Shown here one piece after another: positions 1-5,833 of a stretch of 8,887 nucleotides of DNA. Position numbers and translations under genes: made by a program. Each line of letters starts with the position of its first letter. Positions within the stretch are counted from its first letter, which is position 1. The notes beneath the pieces were generated by a model that made no database searches, was not told where the DNA came from, and worked only from the letters and a program-made list of their open reading frames with translations. This stretch comes from GCA-2746235 sp049609225 (GTDB lineage: Bacteria; Planctomycetota; UBA1135): positions 1-8,887 of the forward strand of contig JBMYYH010000115.1 in the NCBI GenBank assembly GCA_049609225.1, written 5' to 3'.

Positions 1-637
1 TGCCGATCAGCACGTGGATACCGTGCAAACCGGTGAGACAGAAGTAGACACCGAAGAAGATGCCGAGCTTCTGGCGGAACTCAGGGTCGAGATCCCTGAC
101 GGCCACGCTGAAGTCGCCGTTGCGGTTGTCCCAGGCCGTGGAGTGCTCTTTCATCTCGGCCGGCACGTCGGCTGGATCGAGTTGGAAGATGGTGTTGGCG
201 TTACCGGCCCACAACGTTCCTTCATGGAATTTGTGGGTGTATTCCTGATACTTGATGCCCATGAATCCGCCTGCGCAGATCAGGGTGATCAGGAGGTTCA
301 TCACCAGCAATCCCTTCTCGCCGAGCATGGCATTACGCACACCCCACGCGACGGTGAAGGAGCTCAGCAGCAGGACGATGGTGTTGGTGGCACCGAGGTT
401 GGTGTCCAGGAACTGCGAGGCGTAGACGAACACCTCGGGGTAGTTCGAACGGTAGACCGTGTAAGCGACGAACAGTGCACTGAAGAACAGGACTTCCGTC
501 AGGAGGAAGGTCCAGATGCCGAGCTTGCCGGCGTCGAACTGTTGTCCGAGATCCTCGAAGTGGTGCGCAAGATGCTCAGGATGATCGTGGCCGTGGCCGT
601 GACCATCCCCATGCGCGGCAGTGGTGGTGGTACTCAT
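1..637 (-). CDS. coxC: Cytochrome c oxidase subunit III (partial, C-terminus outside window)
   Basis: This is subunit III of the heme-copper oxidase, a membrane subunit without cofactors that stabilises subunit I and proton uptake. The first 212 codons are present; the gene runs off the left edge. Residues 40-63 hold the motif GIWTFLLTEVLFFSALF, whose Glu48 matches the conserved membrane-buried Glu of subunit III (bovine Glu90). Further helices lie at about 83-101, 107-128 and 189-212, and LHGIHVLIG at 204-212 is a family motif. The two N-terminal helices of mitochondrial subunit III are absent, so this is probably the short five-helix form. Residues 9-26 are histidine-rich (8 His in 18), and a hydrophilic loop of about 58 residues lies at 130-187. 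The ATG at 637 is preceded by AGGTGA at a spacing of 5 nt. An in-frame GTG at 646, directly after the coxA stop, is a less likely start. The coxA stop lies 9 nt upstream. Confidence 0.95.
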   Translation of the reverse strand, partial: MSTTTTAAHGDGHGHGHDHPEHLAHHFEDLGQQFDAGKLGIWTFLLTEVLFFSALFVAYTVYRSNYPEVFVYASQFLDTNLGATNTIVLLLSSFTVAWGVRNAMLGEKGLLVMNLLITLICAGGFMGIKYQEYTHKFHEGTLWAGNANTIFQLDPADVPAEMKEHSTAWDNRNGDFSVAVRDLDPEFRQKLGIFFGVYFCLTGLHGIHVLIG

Positions 638-642
638 GGGAT

Positions 643-648
643 TCACCT
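643..648 (-). promoter_or_regulatory. Probable ribosome binding site of coxC
   Basis: The minus strand reads AGGTGA, overlapping the coxA stop codon and ending 5 nt before the ATG at 637. It favours that ATG over the in-frame GTG at 646. Confidence 0.55.
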
Positions 649-2350
649 AGGAGGGCTTGACGTCTGCGACGCAGGGGTCATCGGCGCGTGGGTTACGAGG
701 CAGGAAGCCTTCTTCCTCACTCTTCCACTCGCACAGGGTCATGTCGTAGGGATCACCCACCACCGGCGGGTCGATCTCGAAGTTGTGCTCAGGAGGTGGC
801 GACGGGGTCTGCCACTCGAGGGTCACGCCACCCCAAGGGTTGGCTGGAGCCTTCTTGCCTTTCTTCAGGGCCCAGATCAAGGTTCCGAGAGCGATGACCA
901 GACCGGTCATCAGCACCATGGCGCCGAGGGTGGACTGCTCGTTGTACTCCTGGAAGCCCGAGCTCGGACCGTAGGCGGCGTAACGGCGAGGCATACCCTT
1001 CGAGCCACCGATGAACTGCGGCATGAAGGTCATGTTGAAGCCGACGAAAGCCATCAGGCAACCGATCTTGGTCATGGCGTTCTCCGCCATGCGGCCGTAC
1101 ATCTTCGGCCACCAGTAGTAGATACCACCGATGAAGCCGAACAGTGCCGAACCCACCATCACGTAGTGGAAGTGCGCGACCACGAAGTAGGTGTCGTGGA
1201 AGTGGACATCCGTACCGAGCGTGGCGAGGAACAGACCGGTGAGACCACCGATACCGAACAGCCAGATGATCGACATGCCATAGAGCATCGGCGTGGTGAA
1301 CGCGATCGAGCCCTTGTACATGGTGGCGATCCAGTTGAACACCTTCACCGCCGACGGAATCGCGACCGAGAAGGTCAGCGCCGAGAAGATCACCGACATC
1401 AGCTCCGACTGACCGGAGACGAACATGTGGTGTCCCCAGACGATGAAGGAGAACAGCGCGATAGCCATCGAGGAGAGCGCGATCGACTTGTAGCCGAAGA
1501 TCGGCTTACGGCTGAAGGTCGCGAACAGCTCGGACATCACTCCCATGCCAGGGAGAATCATGATGTACACGGCCGGGTGACTGTAGAACCAGAACAGGTG
1601 CTGGAAGAACACCGGGTCGCCGCCGAGTTCCGGCGTGAAGATGCCGATGCCCATGGTCTTCTCGACCAGGATCAGCAGCAGCGAGATACCGATGACCGGC
1701 GTGGCCAGGATCTGGATGACGGCAGTGGCGTAGATTGCCCAAAGGAACAGGGGCATCTTGAACCAGGTCATCTGCGGTGGACGCATCTTGTGGATGGTCA
1801 CGATGAAGTTCAGACCGGTGAAGATCGAACTGAAGCCGAGGATGAACGCGCCAAGTACCGCGGTGATGACCGAAGGATCGGTATGACCGGTGGAGTACGG
1901 TGGGTAGAAGGTCCAGCCGGTGTCGAGGTTGCCGATGAACAAGGTCCATACGAACAGCAGCGCACCGATGATCCACAGGTGGTAACTGAAGCGATTCAGT
2001 TTCGGGAAGGCCACATCCTTGACTCCCAGCATGATCGGCACCACGAAGTTACCGAGCGCCGCGGGAATCGACGGGATGATAACCAGGAAGATCATCACCG
2101 CCCCGTGAACCGTGAATGCGTTGTTGTACGCATCCATCGCTGCTGGGGTCTGGTCCGTCCAAGCCGTATCACCGCTCAGGGTAAGACGAATCTTCATGGC
2201 GAAGAAACCGCCAAGAATGAAGCACGCGATGACCGACCACAGGTACATGAGGCCAAGGCGCTTGTGGTCGATGGTCCAGAACCACGACATGAAGCCCTTA
2301 GTGGCGTTCAGGTAGTTGGTCCGATCCAGGGTGTTGGTGGAAGGCATCAT
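647..2350 (-). CDS. coxA: Cytochrome c oxidase subunit I, A2-type heme-copper oxidase
   Basis: This is the catalytic subunit of the caa3 oxidase. It reduces oxygen to water at heme a3/CuB and pumps protons across the cytoplasmic membrane. The 567-residue protein has about 12 membrane helices. Visible ligands are His82 and His395 (heme a), His393 (heme a3), and His258, His307 and His308 (CuB), with Tyr262 as the residue cross-linked to His258. His385-Asp386 match the Mg/Mn site. Helix VI reads FYSHPAVYIM, so the Glu of the A1 motif HPEV is replaced by Ala and a Tyr-Ser pair precedes the His, which is the A2 signature. Lys336 in AIPSAVK is the K-channel lysine, and Asp112 matches the D-channel entrance Asp. 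A hydrophilic tail of about 50 residues follows the last helix. The gene begins ATGATG, so 2347 is an alternative start. The coxB stop is 9 nt upstream, and an AAGGAG inside the end of coxB lies 12 nt from the first ATG. Confidence 0.98.
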   Translation of the reverse strand: MMPSTNTLDRTNYLNATKGFMSWFWTIDHKRLGLMYLWSVIACFILGGFFAMKIRLTLSGDTAWTDQTPAAMDAYNNAFTVHGAVMIFLVIIPSIPAALGNFVVPIMLGVKDVAFPKLNRFSYHLWIIGALLFVWTLFIGNLDTGWTFYPPYSTGHTDPSVITAVLGAFILGFSSIFTGLNFIVTIHKMRPPQMTWFKMPLFLWAIYATAVIQILATPVIGISLLLILVEKTMGIGIFTPELGGDPVFFQHLFWFYSHPAVYIMILPGMGVMSELFATFSRKPIFGYKSIALSSMAIALFSFIVWGHHMFVSGQSELMSVIFSALTFSVAIPSAVKVFNWIATMYKGSIAFTTPMLYGMSIIWLFGIGGLTGLFLATLGTDVHFHDTYFVVAHFHYVMVGSALFGFIGGIYYWWPKMYGRMAENAMTKIGCLMAFVGFNMTFMPQFIGGSKGMPRRYAAYGPSSGFQEYNEQSTLGAMVLMTGLVIALGTLIWALKKGKKAPANPWGGVTLEWQTPSPPPEHNFEIDPPVVGDPYDMTLCEWKSEEEGFLPRNPRADDPCVADVKPS

Positions 2351-2359
2351 GACTAGGAC

Positions 2360-3370
2360 CTACTCCTTAATCGACTTGATGTACGAGATGAGATAGCTGA
2401 TCTCGTCATCGCTGAATTGATTCGCGAAACTCGTCATGCTGACGCCCTGGAAACCGTCGACGACCTTGGCGTCTGGGTCCAGGATGGATTCACGAATGTA
2501 GTTGTCGTCGACGGTGACACTGCTGCCGTCGGCGAGTTTCTCTTGGGTGCCGTACTTGGCGTTCAAGGGTGGACCGACGCTGAGCTTGCCATCGACGGTG
2601 TGGCAGGAGGCGCAGTTCTTCTTGAACAACAAGGCGCCGGCTTCCGCAGGAGGCAGGGTCGCGAGGTCAACTTCTTGGGCCTTCAACCAGACCTGGAAGT
2701 CTTCCTGGCTCTTGACCACGACCTTACCGAGCATGCGGGAGTGCTTCTGACCGCAGTACTCGGTGCAGTACAGCGGGTAGGTTCCTTCCTCGATCGCTTC
2801 GAACCATGCATAGGTATAGCGACCAGGTACCACGTCCATCTTGACGCGGAACTCAGGCACGTAGAAGGAGTGCAGCACGTCTGCGGATTCCAGACGAATG
2901 CTGACAGGAGTGTTCACCGGCACGACCAGGCCTTCGCCCTCGTCGTTCATGTCCGCGTTACCACCATAAGACTCGACGCCTTCCGGGTAGACATAGTTCC
3001 AGTCCCACTTCTTGGCCTTGACCTGGATCTCATAGGCATCGGCGGGCACCGAGCGTGCCTCGACGTAACCCTTAAAGCCGTACCAGAACATCGCGACCAT
3101 CAGCGCGGCCGGGATCACCGACCACACGATCTCGATCGCAGTGGAGTGGTGCGGAGAATCCTCCGGGTTCATGCCCACCTTGGAGCGACGGTAACGCCAC
3201 GCGAAGATCGCGGTCGCGAGGCAGATCGCGATGAATGCGAACAGCGACACGTAGAAGATGAAGTAGAACAACTCGTCCACCGAGCTGGCGTTTTTCGACG
3301 CCTGCGACGGGAACCAAAAGTCCCCCTCGGAGTGCTGTAGGAGGACGGAGATCATGGCAGTGGGAATCAT
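2360..3370 (-). CDS. coxB: Cytochrome c oxidase subunit II with fused C-terminal cytochrome c (caa3 type)
   Basis: This subunit accepts electrons on the periplasmic face and passes them through its own heme c and the CuA centre to subunit I. Two membrane helices (about 34-57 and 80-98) anchor it. The aromatic stretch KWDWNYVYP at 121-129 precedes the cupredoxin domain. All CuA ligands are visible: His167, Cys202, Glu204 (backbone ligand), Cys206, His210 and Met213. A cytochrome c domain occupies about 243-336, with heme motif CASCH at 253-257 and Met312 as the probable axial ligand. The fusion defines the caa3 class. The start ATG at 3370 overlaps the SCO stop in an ATGA arrangement and has no clear Shine-Dalgarno sequence, which suggests translational coupling. 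ATG at 3355 is an alternative start. The heme domain closely resembles the last domain of the ActD-E fusion in this operon. Confidence 0.97.
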   Translation of the reverse strand: MIPTAMISVLLQHSEGDFWFPSQASKNASSVDELFYFIFYVSLFAFIAICLATAIFAWRYRRSKVGMNPEDSPHHSTAIEIVWSVIPAALMVAMFWYGFKGYVEARSVPADAYEIQVKAKKWDWNYVYPEGVESYGGNADMNDEGEGLVVPVNTPVSIRLESADVLHSFYVPEFRVKMDVVPGRYTYAWFEAIEEGTYPLYCTEYCGQKHSRMLGKVVVKSQEDFQVWLKAQEVDLATLPPAEAGALLFKKNCASCHTVDGKLSVGPPLNAKYGTQEKLADGSSVTVDDNYIRESILDPDAKVVDGFQGVSMTSFANQFSDDEISYLISYIKSIKE

Positions 3371-4203
3371 GCCGAGGTTTGTTTGCGGACTCTACGCTCC
3401 GTCAGGAAAAGCCACCCGAGGAACGCGAAAAGGATGGCCGCCATGATGGACAGCACGATCCGAGTGAGCTTCCAAGCGTCGGCGACGAAGGTGCCCGATG
3501 CGGCGTCGTATTGGAAACAACGCAGGATCAGGGCGTCTACGGTCGAGACGAACTTGGAGGATGCCGTCTCCGCGAGCGAAAGTCGCAGAGTGGCTGGCGG
3601 GTACTCGATGCCGTAGAGGTAACGAGAGACCGTGCCTTTAGGGTCGAGAAGCATGATCGCCGCGGTGTGCGCGAACTGACCGTTATCCTCGACAGCGTTG
3701 TAGTGGAATCCGACGGTGTCGGCGAGATGCCGGACATCCTTCTCGGATCCACGCAGGAAAGACCATCCGGCTCGTGCTTCGGGGCGGTCGTAACCACCAA
3801 GCACGCGCTCGCGGAAACCCATCGCCATCTCGGCAGTCTCGTTGGGGTCGAGGCTGACGGTGATGACTTGGAACTGCTCCCCCACCGACCACTGGTCCAT
3901 CTCGTTCAGCGACTCGATGAAACCATTCAACTGCAGGCCGCAGAGCTGCGGGCAGTTGGCGTAGTTGAGGGTGAGGACAGTCGGACGTTCGCCGTCGAAG
4001 AGGTCACCGAGGCGAACCTTGGTGCCTTCCGGGTCGACGAACTCGAGATCCATCGGCACCGAAGCGCCGAGTTGTTCCTCGATACCCACACCGCGCATTT
4101 CCTTCGTTTCCCAATCCGCCCGCTGTGCAGCAAGCGACCCGGCCGACGCCATCAACATGGCGCCAGAAAGGGCGAGGATCGGAAGACGGGAAGTGAGCAG
4201 CAC
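3367..4203 (-). CDS. SCO1/SenC/PrrC-family copper chaperone for CuA assembly, with C-terminal membrane anchor
   Basis: This is a thioredoxin-fold protein that in characterised members delivers copper to, or reduces the cysteines of, the CuA site of subunit II; that role fits its position directly before coxB. The 278-residue protein has a signal-like N-terminus (residues 1 to about 26, ending SLAAQ). The copper and redox motif CPQLC gives Cys84 and Cys88, and His179 in QFAHTAAI is the third copper ligand. A helix at about 247-267 followed by TERRVRKQ should anchor the C-terminus, with the basic tail in the cytoplasm. Most characterised SCO proteins are anchored by an N-terminal helix, so the C-terminal anchor and the extra segment 215-245 (RCFQYDAASG) are notable. 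The start is GTG at 4203 with no strong Shine-Dalgarno sequence, 10 nt after the upstream stop. Met16 or Met18 would destroy the signal peptide. Confidence 0.93.
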   Translation of the reverse strand: MLLTSRLPILALSGAMLMASAGSLAAQRADWETKEMRGVGIEEQLGASVPMDLEFVDPEGTKVRLGDLFDGERPTVLTLNYANCPQLCGLQLNGFIESLNEMDQWSVGEQFQVITVSLDPNETAEMAMGFRERVLGGYDRPEARAGWSFLRGSEKDVRHLADTVGFHYNAVEDNGQFAHTAAIMLLDPKGTVSRYLYGIEYPPATLRLSLAETASSKFVSTVDALILRCFQYDAASGTFVADAWKLTRIVLSIMAAILFAFLGWLFLTERRVRKQTSA

Positions 4204-4213
4204 GGGAGTCGGA

Positions 4214-4456
4214 CTAGCGCTGGTACTTCTTCAGGACATCCTGGCGCGCAGCGTCGAAGGCATCGCCCTCGGGTGCGGCAGTGGCCTCGAAGTAGACCCT
4301 GTCTGCTGCTTGCGCCTGACGCTCGGCTTCCAGCTCGGCGTCGTAGGAGTAGTTCAGGCCGGCCGCCCAGTAGGCGACAGCCATCGAAAGGAACGTCATG
4401 GCAAGGCCAATCTGCACCAGGTGCTTAACGTCGATCTCGTCGTGTTGAACAGCCAT
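4214..4456 (-). CDS. Small single-helix membrane protein of unknown function, ACIII-caa3 operon
   Basis: I do not recognise this 80-residue protein. Its N-terminus (MAVQHDEIDVKHL) is followed by one membrane helix at about 13-34 (QIGLAMTFLSMAVAYWAAGL). The rest is a charged, Ala/Glu-rich, probably helical tail ending KKYQR. No Cys pair or heme motif is present; positions 10-12 (VKH) hold the only basic patch before the helix. The start ATG overlaps the actF stop by one base (TGATG), without a separate Shine-Dalgarno sequence, so it is probably made by translational coupling with actF. Position and size suggest a small accessory or structural subunit of ACIII, of the oxidase, or of the contact between them; this is inference from context. 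ACIII structures are known to contain extra small membrane subunits, but I cannot equate this protein with any of them. Confidence 0.8.
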   Translation of the reverse strand: MAVQHDEIDVKHLVQIGLAMTFLSMAVAYWAAGLNYSYDAELEAERQAQAADRVYFEATAAPEGDAFDAARQDVLKKYQR

Positions 4457-5823
4457 CAGATGTTACGGAAACCGAGGGACTTGCCGAGCAGTGGGTCGCC
4501 CACGGGGAGCAGCGCCTGCTTGGCGGAACGGCGCGCGACGCCGAAGACAAGGACCCCGAACATGCCGAGGACGAGAGCCACTTCCATGAACCCGAAGGGG
4601 TTGCCGACAGTGACGTCGCCGCGGTGATAGTTCGGCATCACGATCCAGTAGAGGTCAACCACCTGCATGACGAGCATGTAGATCGCCCAGAACAGCAGCA
4701 CGTTGGTGTTGCGCTTCACGTGACGTGAGAGCAGACCGCCGAATGGAATGATCAGGTGGAAGATCAGGAGACACCAAGTCCAGGTGCTCCATGCCGGAGT
4801 GAGGCGCGCTTCGTAAAAGTGCGTCTCCTCAGGGATGTTCGCGTACCAGATCAGCATGAACTGCGAGAACGCGATGTAGCCCCAGAAGAAAGTGAACGCG
4901 AACATCCACTTACCGAGGTCATGGTAGTGCTCCGGGTTGATGACGCGCGTCATGCGACCGTTCTTCTGCAGGAACTTACCGATGATCACCATCCAGGCGA
5001 TCGAACTGAGGTAAGCACCGGCGAAGATGTAGACGCCGAAGATGGTCGAGAACCAAGTCTCGTCCAGCGACATCAACAGGTCGAAGGCGGCGAAGCTGAT
5101 GGTGAAGGCGAACAGGATCACGCAGACCGCTGCACGCTTCTTCATCCCCAGAGTCGGATCGATGCCATCGGCGGAGTCCTGCTGGACCGACTTGCCGAAG
5201 AAGTATCGGGCAATCAGCATCCAGATCAGGAAGTAGGCCACCAAGCGACCGATCATGAATTTGCGGTTCAGGTAAGGAGCCTTGTGCTTGACGAACTCGA
5301 TGTGTTCGGCGTGCATGAGGTCCTCGGCTAGGCTGTGACCACCCTCTGCTTCATGGCCATCGCCATGAGCTGTATCGGCAGCACCTTCTTCCGCGCCATG
5401 CGCATCGACGCCGGCTTCAGCGTGTCCGCCGCCGTGACCATCACCGATAGTCGCCCACTTCCACACGGTTGCGTGGTCGTCGAGGATCGGCACCAGCAGA
5501 GGCACGGCGAGGATCGCGACCAGTGGCACATTGGCCATGGTCAGTTCGGCGAAACGGCGGACCGTGACGCTCCAGTGCGCGTTGACCAGGTGCTGGATGA
5601 TCGTGAAGAACATCGAGCCCAAGGTGATCGTCAGCAGGAAGCTGTAGGCCACCAGGTAGGCGAACCAGAAGTGGCTATGGCCATCTTCGGAACCACCCGT
5701 GAGACCCATGGCGCTACCGACACCAAGGCCGACCACGGCCAGGACCAGGCCGAACCGAGCGACCTTCGGCGCGAGATCTCCCGCCTGGTTGTCGCCTTCA
5801 AGTTGAATCTTGTGAGAACTCAT
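4456..5823 (-). CDS. actF: Alternative Complex III subunit ActF (NrfD-like, ten-helix membrane protein)
   Basis: ActF is one of the two homologous polytopic subunits of ACIII, the menaquinol:cytochrome c or HiPIP oxidoreductase of the cytoplasmic membrane. The 455-residue protein has about ten hydrophobic segments, near 22-41, 52-78, 99-115, 189-208, 229-252, 258-283, 304-327, 348-366, 374-396 and 410-428. Family-like stretches include FDLLMSLDETWFSTIFGVY (247-265), WGYIAFSQFMLIWYANIPEE (314-333) and IFHLIIPFGGLLSR (354-367). A long hydrophilic segment between the third and fourth helices (about 116-188) holds a Gly/His/Ala/Glu-rich stretch at 126-175 with eight histidines. The start ATG at 5823 follows the actD-E stop by 10 nt with only a weak GAAG upstream. 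The stop overlaps the start of the next gene by one base. The identification rests on order after actC and actD-E as well as on sequence. Confidence 0.95.
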   Translation of the reverse strand: MSSHKIQLEGDNQAGDLAPKVARFGLVLAVVGLGVGSAMGLTGGSEDGHSHFWFAYLVAYSFLLTITLGSMFFTIIQHLVNAHWSVTVRRFAELTMANVPLVAILAVPLLVPILDDHATVWKWATIGDGHGGGHAEAGVDAHGAEEGAADTAHGDGHEAEGGHSLAEDLMHAEHIEFVKHKAPYLNRKFMIGRLVAYFLIWMLIARYFFGKSVQQDSADGIDPTLGMKKRAAVCVILFAFTISFAAFDLLMSLDETWFSTIFGVYIFAGAYLSSIAWMVIIGKFLQKNGRMTRVINPEHYHDLGKWMFAFTFFWGYIAFSQFMLIWYANIPEETHFYEARLTPAWSTWTWCLLIFHLIIPFGGLLSRHVKRNTNVLLFWAIYMLVMQVVDLYWIVMPNYHRGDVTVGNPFGFMEVALVLGMFGVLVFGVARRSAKQALLPVGDPLLGKSLGFRNI

Positions 5824-5833
5824 TGCTTCAGCC

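Noticed and set aside
638..646. GTG at 646 as the start of coxC
   Set aside because: It lies directly after the coxA stop, and the AGGTGA element overlaps it, so the ATG at 637 is better placed. It remains possible, since only three residues are added.
14..2356. A 780-codon open frame on the plus strand opposite coxC and coxA
   Set aside because: It is antisense to two certain genes, and its translation is His/Arg/Glu/Asp-rich low-complexity sequence without domains. It stays open because the codon choice of the minus-strand genes avoids the triplets that would give stops in this frame. The same holds for the long plus-strand frames at 2417-3340, 3379-4428, 6080-7333 and 7355-8578.
4204..4213. 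Missing ribosome binding site before the SCO gene as a sign of a wrong start
   Set aside because: The later Met codons cut into the signal peptide, and no better start with a Shine-Dalgarno sequence is visible. GTG with coupling to the gene 10 nt upstream explains it.
5380..5450. Repeat array or CRISPR-like repeats in the GAC-GGC-CAT-rich stretch of actF
   Set aside because: The similarity comes from codons for Gly, His, Ala and Glu in a low-complexity protein loop. There are no regular repeat units or spacers.
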